From contig CAVRUZ010000002.1 in NCBI GenBank assembly GCA_963724495.1, forward strand, positions 930,001 to 994,000: 64,000 bases of DNA, written 5' to 3'. The notes below the pieces were generated by a model. That model made no database searches. It was not told the origin of the DNA and saw nothing but the letters and a program-made list of their open reading frames with translations. The position numbers and the translations under genes are program-made. Position 1 is the first letter of the stretch; every line of letters starts with the position of its first letter. Source of the DNA: CAVRUZ01 sp963724495 (lineage in GTDB: Bacteria; Actinomycetota; Actinomycetes; Propionibacteriales; DAIQRJ01). Below, piece after piece: positions 35,092 through 42,405 of the stretch.

Positions 35092-35610
35092 ATGCGCGAT
35101 CGAGCCGAGTATGTCGAGTTTGTGACCCGGCATAACGCGGGCTTGTGGCGGACGGCGTTCTTGATGACGGGAAACCGCCACACCGCTGAGGACGTGGTGC
35201 AGTCCGCTCTGACCCGGGCGATCGAACGTTGGAGCCGGGTCCGGCGGGCTGACCATCCGGACGCGTATGTGCGAAGGATGGTCGTCAATGAGGCGGTCTC
35301 GATGCGTCGGTTGCGGTGGAGCGGCGAAGTGGTGTTGGAGGACGTTGACCCCCCGTGGTGGGCCACCGCCGTTGCGGTGGGTCCGGAGGATGCGGTTGTG
35401 GCCCACCAGGACATCGCAGCCGCCTTGGCCTTGCTGACAGATCGCCAGCGGGCCGTCGTGGTGTTGAGGTACTACGAAGGGCTCAGCGAAGCCGAGATCG
35501 CCGACGTGCTGGGGATCCGGCCCGGCAGTGTGAATGGACATGCCCGAGCCGGGCTGGCAGCGCTGGGTGCGCGGTTGTCCGTCGACTTCTTGAACGAGGA
35601 CAGGTCATGA
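35092..35610 (+). CDS. SigE-family RNA polymerase sigma factor (copy 2)
   Basis: 172 residues, the same subfamily as the factor at 30834 but clearly diverged in sequence. Region 2: FVTRHNAGLWRTAFLMTGNRHTAEDVVQSALTRAIERW; region 4: LTDRQRAVVVLRYYEGLSEAEIADVLGIRPGSVNGHARAG. The stop overlaps the next ATG by 4 bases, as in copy 1. The 330 bp upstream (34761-35091) hold the end of duplicated segment A and presumably the promoter; no gene is visible there. Confidence 0.88.
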   Translation: MRDRAEYVEFVTRHNAGLWRTAFLMTGNRHTAEDVVQSALTRAIERWSRVRRADHPDAYVRRMVVNEAVSMRRLRWSGEVVLEDVDPPWWATAVAVGPEDAVVAHQDIAAALALLTDRQRAVVVLRYYEGLSEAEIADVLGIRPGSVNGHARAGLAALGARLSVDFLNEDRS

Positions 35611-36749
35611 GCCTCCAAACCCGGGTCGAGCGAGTTTTGACCGACTACGCAGATGCGGTGTCAGCCGGGGAGCCAGACGTGGAGGCGTTGGTGGCCAGGG
35701 GGATGGCAGCGCAGCGGCGGCACCGCACGCGAATCGCAGCCTCCGTGGCCGCCGGAGCGGTGATAGTCGGCGCTGCGGTGGGCCCGATCGTGTGGCGGGA
35801 TACGCCGCCGAGGAACCTGGGCATCCCGTGGGGTCCAGCCGTGACCTACTACCTGGTCGGCGATCGAAACCAGCCACCCGGTGGGAGACCTTTTGCGGAC
35901 ACCCAGCCGTGGCCGGGCGTGGACGTCGTCCAGTCGTTCACGACCACCTCGACCGGTGTGGTGTACGTCAACGCCGACAGCGAGATCGTCTTCGAAGGGT
36001 GGGACCACCAGACCCGGGTGCTCGGCAAAAATCCTCGAATCTCGATGTCCGAAGAACCCACACCTGCTGGGCAACCCCTCTCACGACCTGGTGGCTTGGG
36101 CCAAGGACGAAGGCGAGCGAACTGCGGTGATGGTCGTGCAGGCCAGCACCGGGAAAACATTGGCTCGCACGTGCTACAGGTCGCGACGGGGGCCATGTCA
36201 ACATCCGTTCGCTCGATGCTGAACGGCTGTATGTGTAATCGCCGCCTCTGAAGAAGAGAAGCAAGAAGTGGACGTGGAAGTGGAGCACTGGGGGGTCGCC
36301 GACCTCCGGGACCACGACGTCTGGCGTACTCGACGTTGCGGGTGGAGTGTGGGCCGTGCTCAAACGGGCGAGCTGAGCACGGGTTCGATTTGAGACCGAC
36401 ACCGGGCGCCTGATCCGTCGGGTGGCCGACTCCTACGAAGGCGAGGGCGACGGCAATCTCAGCCCCGATGGCAAGATCTGGTTCAATCGCAGGTACGAGA
36501 AGTTCGTCGATCTCGCCACCGGTCGAGTGTGGCGCCTCAAACGCCAAAGCGCACCCAAAATCCCGCCCTACGACGGTCCCGGATAAAATCTGGGGGTGGA
36601 CCGGTACCACCGAGATCACCTTCGTCATCGACTCGAACTCCTCGCCGGCCCTGGTGAGCTGTGATGTGCTGACACTGCGGTGCGCCGAGCCCCTTCACCC
36701 GCAGTTGCGCCGGGCTCGGTACCCGGACGTCACGCTTCCCTCGCACTAG
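35607..36749 (+). pseudogene. Membrane-anchored beta-propeller-like sigma partner, several frameshifts
   Basis: Starts at ATG 35607 with a cytoplasmic segment (RVERVLTDYADAVSAGEPD), a membrane helix (IAASVAAGAVIVGAAVGPIV) and propeller-like repeats (GVVYVNADSEIVFEGWDHQT). The frame then changes near 36030 (HDLVAWAKDEGERTAVMVV), near 36185 (GGHVNIRSLDAERLYV), near 36240 (SGVLDVAGGVWAVLKRA) and again before NLSPDGKIWFNRRYEKFVDL and TTEITFVIDSNSSPALVSC. At least four indels, so the gene is dead. Its position behind a sigma factor suggests it was an anti-sigma or sensor protein with an extracytoplasmic repeat domain. Confidence 0.72.
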
Positions 36750-37796
36750 TCGACGTTGGATCGGTCAACCACCACCTCGACCGCCGGCCTGCGGCTCGGA
36801 CTGAGTTGCACGACCGAGGAAACGACGGAAGCACGAGGCAACAGTCCCACTCTGCTGGGCCAAGTGGTTGAAGCGGCGCCCAAAGCGTGCGGCTAAAGGG
36901 TTACGTGGCTGGCCACGGTCCAAGGCCGAGCCGCCCGCACCAGGTCACTGGTACGCCGAGGACCTACTCAGCGCCAAATCTCGTGGGCGATGGATTCGGA
37001 GCGGGACCCTTTGAGCAGCGCAGCAAGCCCTTGACGTCGCGCGCTCGCCATTCGGCAACTTCGAGTCGCCGCAAGGCGCCAACAAACCAAGCTTCCTGAG
37101 CAGGTCTGCCTCCTGGTGGGCCATCGCTTGATCGTTGCGCGAGTTGAGCCACTGCCCGCCTACGGTCACAACCGCTACAACGATCAGTCCGATAGAAGTC
37201 AAGAACGTGTCACTCAGCACATCACGACGCCCGGAAGGTGGGTCTAGTTGAGCCAGGGGACGGTTCGCCCAGGTCGTGGTCCGATGAGGGCAGCGGCGCT
37301 TCTGCAGCGGCCAGGTTGCCTTCTCACATCGTGAGATATTCGCCTTCGTCTTCACCGGAGTTTGACGCGAAAGAACCACGAACTTCGGTGACTGACGAAC
37401 ACCAGTGGACAAGCACGGAGACTCCTGGACACTCGACGCGCTGGCGTTGGCTCCGCCGACCTCTCGTGCGGAGGTGTTGATTGTCGGAGCCGGGTGGCAT
37501 GGTGGTTGTTGCGGGACAACTTCACACACAATTTCTGGGTGATCCCCAGGGGGTCGGCTCCCCTACCACCGCTGACGCTAGAGGCTGAAGCGATCACATT
37601 GATGGCCGTCACACACACCAAACTCTGTCTGCACCGTCTCGCATCAGAGCCCGGATGGGTTCTGCTCGGCGTTGCCCGGTGTGGTGTGACGTCCGAGTCC
37701 CCAGCAGGACTGCACCGCCCATAGTCCGGGTGTGCTGCGCGACGAACCACACCACCTGGTTTTCCAGGTCGCCGCGTGGCACACCCTCTGGGGTAG
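36750..37796. other. About 1 kb with no clear gene
   Basis: Between the propeller pseudogene and the rep gene. Codon usage looks irregular in all frames. The only hint of coding is a minus-strand frame with one membrane helix (see 36945-37220). The region upstream of 37797 should include the rep promoter. No tRNA, CRISPR or IS structure seen. Confidence 0.5.
36945..37220 (-). CDS. Possible small membrane protein
   Basis: From a GTG at 37220 the frame reads VLSDTFLTSIGLIVVAVVTVGGQW, a good membrane helix, then NSRNDQAMAHQEADLLRKLG, like small holin- or phage-type membrane proteins. After that the frame degenerates, and a neighbouring frame continues EVAEWRARDVKGLLRC, so it may be frameshifted. 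No ribosome-binding site. Weak support. Confidence 0.3.
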   Translation of the reverse strand: MLSDTFLTSIGLIVVAVVTVGGQWLNSRNDQAMAHQEADLLRKLGLLAPCGDSKLPNGERATSRACCAAQRVPLRIHRPRDLALSRSSAYQ

Positions 37797-39377
37797 GTGG
37801 ACGACCGTGGGCATGAGTCGCGGGCACTGGTCTACGACACGCTCCTGACCGCCTTTCCGCACCTCGTGGGCGCGGGTCTGGAGCGCGGGAACAGCCGGGA
37901 TATCGGCGTCGACGCGAATTCGTTGACCTCTGCGCAGCTCGCGGAGTTGATGAACTCGTCGCGGTGGGAGCCCTGGACCGACGCATTGGGGAAGGTGCAC
38001 AACTGTGCCCACCCGATCCATGTCACCGGGTCCTCGGCACTGGTCAGCCCGGCCACCGGTGAGGTGCTGGCGACGTACTCCAGCCGCTCGGAGCCACTCG
38101 GAGTGACCTGCCTACCGTGTGGCAACCGCCGCGCGGCGCGGTGCCTGTCGTGCTCGCGGGTCTATGCCGCAGACATCTTCCAGCTGATCCGTGCCGGAGT
38201 CGCCGGCGGCAAGACCGTGCCCGATCGGATCGCGGACAACCCACTGGTGTTCGCGACCTTCACCGCGCCGTCGTTCGGCAAGGTCCACGGACGCCGCAGC
38301 GGCACCCAGATGTGTCACCCCACCACCCACGGGCCAGCCGTATGTCGACACGGCCAACAAAGAACCTGCACCACCCGCCACCGCGACGACGACCCGCAGT
38401 TGGGACAAGCCCTGTGCATCGACTGCTACGACTACGCCTCGCAGACGATCTGGCAATGGTGGGTCCCCAAACTGTGGGGCCGCTTCACCATGGCGCTGCG
38501 ACGGGCGATCGCGAAAGACCTGGGCATCGCCGCGACTCGGGTCCACGAGCTGGCCACGGTCCAGTACGCCAAAGTCGCTGAGGAACAACACCGTGCCGCG
38601 ATCCACTTCCATGCCCTGATTCGCCTCGACGGACCCAAGACCCCCGACGGCTTCGCATCGCCCCCCGAGGAATCGACGCCTTCCGGCTCGCAGAACTCAT
38701 TACCGAAGCAGCCCGCCATGTCCGGTTGACCGTGCCCGGGGTCGACCTCGACGATCCCGAACGGGTGCTCGCGTTCGGCCGTCAACTCGACGTCCAACGC
38801 GTCACCAACGGCGAACGCAGCGATGACCCTGATCGTGGTGCTGTCGGCTGAGCAGGTCGGCGGGTATCTGGGCAAGTACGCGACCAAGTCCGCTGGCGAC
38901 GACCCCGCCCGAGCCAACAACCCCCACCAGACACGCCTCAAAGCCACCACCCGGGAGTTGGCCGCACGTGCGGCCGCGAACCCCGACTCGGAGGTCCGCG
39001 ACTTCTACCGGCTCCTCGGCCATCGGATCGAGCAGCACGGCTACCGCGGGCACTTTTGCACCAAGTCCAAACGCTTCTCGGTCACCATGGGTGCCCTCAG
39101 AAGGGCGCGGCTCCGTGCCGCGCGGTTGATCGCGCAGGCCAATCGCGAGCACCGCACCATCGATCTGGCGGCGATGGAGGACGCGCTGCTGGCTGATGAG
39201 GCCGAGACCACCATCACCCTCGGCCACTGGCGCTACGCCGGCACCGGCTGGGCCACCAACGCCGAAACGACCCTCGCCACCGCCTGCGCGGCTCGCGCCC
39301 GCGAATACGAGCGCGAACGAGCAGCAGCTCGGCACGCAACCAATCAACTTCGGAGAAAGGAACCCGGTGATGAATGA
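37797..39377 (+). pseudogene. RepSA-like replication initiator, two frameshifts
   Basis: Starts at a GTG at 37797. The first frame has the AICE initiator core: CLPCGNRRAARCLSCSRVYAADIF (zinc-finger-like Cys), LVFATFTAPSFGKVH, CHPTTHGPAVCRHG, LCIDCYDYASQTIWQWW, LWGRFTMALRRAIA and YAKVAEEQHRAAIHFHALIRLDG (His-rich HUH-like). It shifts at a C6 run near 38660, continues IDAFRLAELITEAARHV, and shifts again near 38847 into LSAEQVGGYLGKYATKS and the C-terminus. Intact length would be about 520 residues. Without the initiator the element could not replicate in its excised form. The stop overlaps the xis start. Confidence 0.82.
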
Positions 39378-39565
39378 GCCACCTGTCGCCCCGATGCTCT
39401 ATCGGGTGGAAGAAGCAGCCGAAGCGCTGCGCATGAGCAAGTCCCGCATCTACGAGCTGATCCGGTCTGGGCGGCTCCGCACGGTCAAGGAGGGCCGATG
39501 CCGGCTCGTGCCGATGACAGCACATCGCCGAATACGTCGCGCTCCTGGAAGGAGAGGCGGCATGA
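39370..39565 (+). pseudogene. Excisionase (MerR-like helix-turn-helix), frameshifted
   Basis: Starts MNEPPVAPMLYRVEEAAEALRM with the helix-turn-helix AEALRMSKSRIYELIRSGRLRTVKEGRCRLV, the standard AICE Xis. Near 39513 an indel changes frame; the original C-terminus IAEYVALLEGEAA-stop is still visible one frame away and ends at 39565, overlapping the integrase ATG. As it stands, the frame runs on into the integrase. Its start overlaps the rep stop by 8 bases. Confidence 0.82.
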
Positions 39566-40755
39566 GCCCGGACGAAGAACGCCGTCGCCGAGCGCGCGGG
39601 GAGCAGAGCGTCTACTGGAGCGAGGATCGCCAGAGGTTCATCGCCGAGGCGACGGTCGGCTACAACGCGATGGGCAAGCGCATCACTCGCAAGGGGGCGG
39701 GGGTCACCGAGACGGCCGCACTCAGGGCGCTACGCGGCCGGATCAGAGATTACGAGGCGGGCCTCGTCGTCGGTTCCGAGCGATGGACCGTGCGCGAGGC
39801 GGTGGAGGATTGGCTGGTCTACGGGCGCAGCGAGGTCGACCCCGCAACTCTTCGCAAGGATCGAGACCTTGCGGAGAAGCACATCTATCCGAACCTCGGC
39901 GGTCGACGACTTCGGGACCTACGTGCCCAAGAAGTGGATCGCTGGCTCCACAGCCTTCGGGAGAGTCTGGCTACTCGGAGCCTGCAGGAGCTGCGGTCGT
40001 GTCTGAGTCGGTCCGTTCGACGAGCGATGATGCGCGGACTGGTGGATCGCAACGTGGTCGAGCTGTGCCAGGTGCCGCGCGGTCGCCCTGGCCGCCCGTC
40101 GAAGTCCCTGACGGTGGCCCAGGTGCGCGACGTCTTGGTACTGACCGAGCGCGACCCGATGCATTGCTACATCGTCGTCTCGCTGCTCACCGGCGCACGA
40201 ACCGAGGAGCTGCGTGCGTTGCGTTGGGAGCACGTGCATCTGGATCAGACAATCGATACACCGCTGCCACCACACCTCGAGGTCTGGTGTTCAGTCCGGG
40301 CTGGCGGCGACACCAAGACTCGTCGCTCGCGTCGCACTTTGGCGCTGCCAACCCTCGCCGTCGCCGCCCTTCGGCGACATCGAGTGGCGCAGGCCGAGCA
40401 ACGCCTGCGGTCGAAGGTGGCGTCCTCCGAGCTGGGCTTGGTCTTCGCGACGTCGTCGGGAGCTGCCCTGGACGCGGCGAACGTTCGCAGGGACTTCCGA
40501 CGCGCGCTCACGGCCGTGCCGAGTGTCGTCCCAGCCGAGTGGACTCCGCGCGAGATGCGCCACTCGTTCGTGTCGGTCCTCTCCGAGAGTGGCCTGAACG
40601 TCGAGGAGATTGCCCGTCTGGTGGGGCACAAGGGAGGCAGCCAGGTGACTGAACGCGTGTATCGAAAGCAGTTGCGACCCGTGATCCAGACTGGCGCCAC
40701 CGCCATGGACTTGGTCTTCGGAACCGACCTGTACGGCCGGGCCGGCGATGCGTAG
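39562..40755 (+). CDS. int: Tyrosine site-specific integrase
   Basis: 397 residues from ATG 39562. An N-terminal arm-binding domain, then a SAM-like core-binding domain (EDWLVYGRSEVDPATLRKDRDL) and the catalytic domain with Arg213 (LLTGARTEELRALRW), TPREMRHSF (Arg333), His356 (LVGHKG) and the nucleophile Tyr367 (ERVYRKQLRP). The His of the usual HxxR box is Arg, common in AICE integrases. It ends 100 bp from attR, as expected for an enzyme that integrates at the tRNA-Val 3' end. The gene is intact, so this copy could still catalyse integration. Confidence 0.93.
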   Translation: MSPDEERRRRARGEQSVYWSEDRQRFIAEATVGYNAMGKRITRKGAGVTETAALRALRGRIRDYEAGLVVGSERWTVREAVEDWLVYGRSEVDPATLRKDRDLAEKHIYPNLGGRRLRDLRAQEVDRWLHSLRESLATRSLQELRSCLSRSVRRAMMRGLVDRNVVELCQVPRGRPGRPSKSLTVAQVRDVLVLTERDPMHCYIVVSLLTGARTEELRALRWEHVHLDQTIDTPLPPHLEVWCSVRAGGDTKTRRSRRTLALPTLAVAALRRHRVAQAEQRLRSKVASSELGLVFATSSGAALDAANVRRDFRRALTAVPSVVPAEWTPREMRHSFVSVLSESGLNVEEIARLVGHKGGSQVTERVYRKQLRPVIQTGATAMDLVFGTDLYGRAGDA

Positions 40756-40774
40756 TCACTCACTTAGTCACTCA
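40752..40774. promoter_or_regulatory. Right arm-type repeat of the att site
   Basis: Identical to 30024-30046 and overlapping the integrase stop codon. Contains the doubled AGTCACTCA. Inferred integrase arm-binding site on the P side of attR. Confidence 0.65.
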
Positions 40775-40854
40775 GTGGCGCCAGATGCCGGGCTGGTGCT
40801 GGAGACCGAGTGCCCTCGCTGCGCGTTGTCGCAGGTCACGGAGGGTGGAGTTCG

Positions 40855-40898
40855 GGTGGGCGATACTGGGTTCGAACCAGTGACCTCTTCGGTGTGAA
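40855..40898. repeat. attR: 44-bp direct repeat inside tRNA-Val(CAC)
   Basis: Covers the anticodon loop, variable and T arms, 3' acceptor strand and two flanking bases of tRNA-Val(CAC). Identical to attL. On this side the full tRNA is retained, so the element restored the gene on insertion. Confidence 0.92.
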
Positions 40899-40928
40899 CG
40901 AAGCGCGCTACCACTGCGCCAATCGCCC
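40857..40928 (-). tRNA. tRNA-Val(CAC)
   Basis: 72-nt cloverleaf. Acceptor GGGCGAT pairs with ATCGCCC, D-arm with GGCGCAGTGGTAGCGC, anticodon stem CTTCG/CGAAG around loop TTCACAC (anticodon CAC), T-loop GGTTCGAACCC. Discriminator A; CCA is not encoded. It is the attachment site of the integrated element. Confidence 0.95.
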
Positions 40929-41178
40929 CGGTTGCCTCGGCACTTTAGCGCATGGGCAACCGGTGAGGTTGCCCCGTTCGGCGGCGCCAAATGGTCACGC
41001 TGAGCGACCGAGCGTGCGCGTAGCGTCATAATCTGTCAAGATCAAGTGCAGGGCATCGCTTCAGGGGGTCCGGAAGATCTCTCCGGAAAAGTTGGGAAAC
41101 TCGCGTAACAGTCGCGGCCCTTCTCCCTCTGTATAGGTGAGCGCACTCAAACCGGAGTGCTTGTGTGAAGGGCACACC

Positions 41179-41634
41179 ATGGGCAACCCCACGACGATCA
41201 GCAGCCAGGTCTCGGCGAACATCCTCGACGCCGAGGGCGGACGCCATCGCCTGACCTGCCGACTTGCCTACGACAGGCTCGACCCTTTTGCCGTGAAGGT
41301 CACGTTCGCCGAGGCCAACGCGCCGGCAGAACTGGCTGTCACCTGGGTCATGGCCCGCGACCTGCTGTTCGAGTCGACCTTCCGTCCCTCCGGTGAGGGC
41401 GACGTACACGCCTGGCCGGCTGTCGACGACGACGGAGCTCACGTGGTCGGCCTGCTGCTGTGTTCCCCCGACGGCGAGGCCCTCGTCGAGGTCAACCTGC
41501 CGGGTCTGATGTCCTTCCTCGATCGGACCATGGAGATGGTCCCGCAGGGTTCGGAGTCGGAACTGGTCGATGTCGACGGTGCGATCGCGGCGATCATGGC
41601 CACGGCAGAGGTAACGCGCATCGACGAAAGCTGA
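41179..41634 (+). CDS. ssgB: SsgB-like sporulation/cell-division regulator
   Basis: 151 residues of the SALP (SsgA-like) family. Aligns by eye with SsgB: RLAYDRLDPFAVKVTF, VTWVMARDLLFESTF, RPSGEGDVHAWPA, LLLCSPDGEALVEVNLPGLMSFLDRT, MVPQGSESE. In Streptomyces SsgB marks the future septum and recruits FtsZ during sporulation. I chose ATG 41179 (GAAGGG upstream) over the ATG at 41137. The leader has a hairpin (GCACTC-AAACCG-GAGTGC) shortly before the start. Its presence suggests a mycelial or sporulating actinomycete. Confidence 0.88.
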   Translation: MGNPTTISSQVSANILDAEGGRHRLTCRLAYDRLDPFAVKVTFAEANAPAELAVTWVMARDLLFESTFRPSGEGDVHAWPAVDDDGAHVVGLLLCSPDGEALVEVNLPGLMSFLDRTMEMVPQGSESELVDVDGAIAAIMATAEVTRIDES

Positions 41635-41847
41635 TCTCCGGCGCTCGTGCCGAGCGGTGTGCTCAAGACGAGCGAACGAACCAAGGATCCTGGCGATCAC
41701 CGCAGGCGACTCGGACCTGTGCCCATGTCCGAGTCGCGCCACGTGCCCTCGTGGCGGAGTTTGTCCCCGTGTTGTAGTTCGCTAAGGTTCCTCGGGCACC
41801 ACGAACGGTCAGGTCGCAGTCAGCTTCGACCCCTGTTGTGGCTGCAG

Positions 41848-41920
41848 GCGGACGTGGCGCAGCTGGTAGCGCATCACCTTGCCAAGGTGAGGGTCGCGGG
41901 TTCGAATCCCGTCGTCCGCT
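41848..41920 (+). tRNA. tRNA-Gly(GCC)
   Basis: 73 nt. Acceptor GCGGACG/CGTCCGC, anticodon stem TCACC/GGTGA with loop TTGCCAA (anticodon GCC), T-arm GCGGGTTCGAATCCCGT. First of a Gly-Cys-Val cluster on the plus strand. Confidence 0.95.
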
Positions 41921-41940
41921 CGGAGGGTGTCGCCTTCACG

Positions 41941-42011
41941 GGTGGAGTGGCCGAGAGGCGAGGCAGCGGCCTGCAAAGCCGTCTACGAGGGTTCGAATCC
42001 CTTCTCCACCT
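41941..42011 (+). tRNA. tRNA-Cys(GCA)
   Basis: 71 nt. Acceptor GGTGGAG/CTCCACC, loop CTGCAAA (anticodon GCA), T-arm AGGGTTCGAATCCCT. 20 bp after tRNA-Gly. Confidence 0.95.
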
Positions 42012-42056
42012 CGAAGTTCGACCCACGGAACCGGCTTGCTTGGCCCGTGGCAGCAC

Positions 42057-42131
42057 GGGCGATTGGCGCAGCGGTAGCGCGCTTCCCTGACACGGAAGAG
42101 GTCACTGGTTCGATCCCAGTATCGCCCACCA
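42057..42131 (+). tRNA. tRNA-Val(GAC)
   Basis: Acceptor GGGCGAT/ATCGCCC, anticodon stem CTTCC/GGAAG with loop CTGACAC (anticodon GAC), T-arm CTGGTTCGATCCCAG, discriminator A and encoded CCA (42129-42131). Its 3' half differs from tRNA-Val(CAC) in several bases, so it is not the present att site. Confidence 0.95.
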
Positions 42132-42234
42132 GAAACACCGCAGGTCAGAGGGGGTTTGTCCCCTCGACCGGACTGCTTCAACCAGTGCCGAACGAGGCTT
42201 GATAGCCAAACTGATAGCCAACGACAGCGCATGA

Positions 42235-42294
42235 CTACTCCTCGTCGGTGTCGAACAGGGTGTTCATCGCCGTCGCGCCAGCACCAGCCATGTT
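42235..42294 (-). pseudogene. Possible C-terminal remnant of a second tyrosine integrase
   Basis: The minus-strand frame ends GAGATAMNTLFDTDEE-stop, which matches the C-terminus of the intact integrase (TGATAMDLVFGTDL). Nothing recognisable of the catalytic domain is left upstream. It lies about 100 bp past tRNA-Val(GAC), exactly where an element inserted in that tRNA would have its int gene. The remaining bases of 42132-42405 hold nothing else I can identify. Confidence 0.45.
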
Positions 42295-42405
42295 CCAACC
42301 AGACTTGACGATTGCGCTGCCCAGCAGCCCACCGCGCTCCGATGTGAGCAACTCGCCAGTCCCACTGCACCCAGAAGTGACGCGGCCGGGAGGGATTGGT
42401 TCTGA

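Larger units (their letters stand above)
29885..40898. mobile_element. AICE-like integrated element in tRNA-Val(CAC), about 11 kb
   Basis: Bounded by the 44-bp att repeats. Near the right end are a RepSA-like replication initiator, an excisionase and a tyrosine integrase in the order rep-xis-int, the module of actinomycete integrative conjugative elements such as pSAM2. The remaining 8 kb is cargo: two SigE-family sigma factors with broken partners, a vanadium-haloperoxidase-like pseudogene, a lipoprotein and internal duplications. I see no FtsK/TraB-like transfer gene, no spread genes and no kor-type regulator. Since rep and xis are both frameshifted, the element is probably no longer self-mobile. 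Confidence 0.88.

Noticed and set aside
36945..37529. 194-codon minus-strand frame
   Set aside because: Only the last 90 codons contain a plausible membrane helix; the rest has no gene-like composition.
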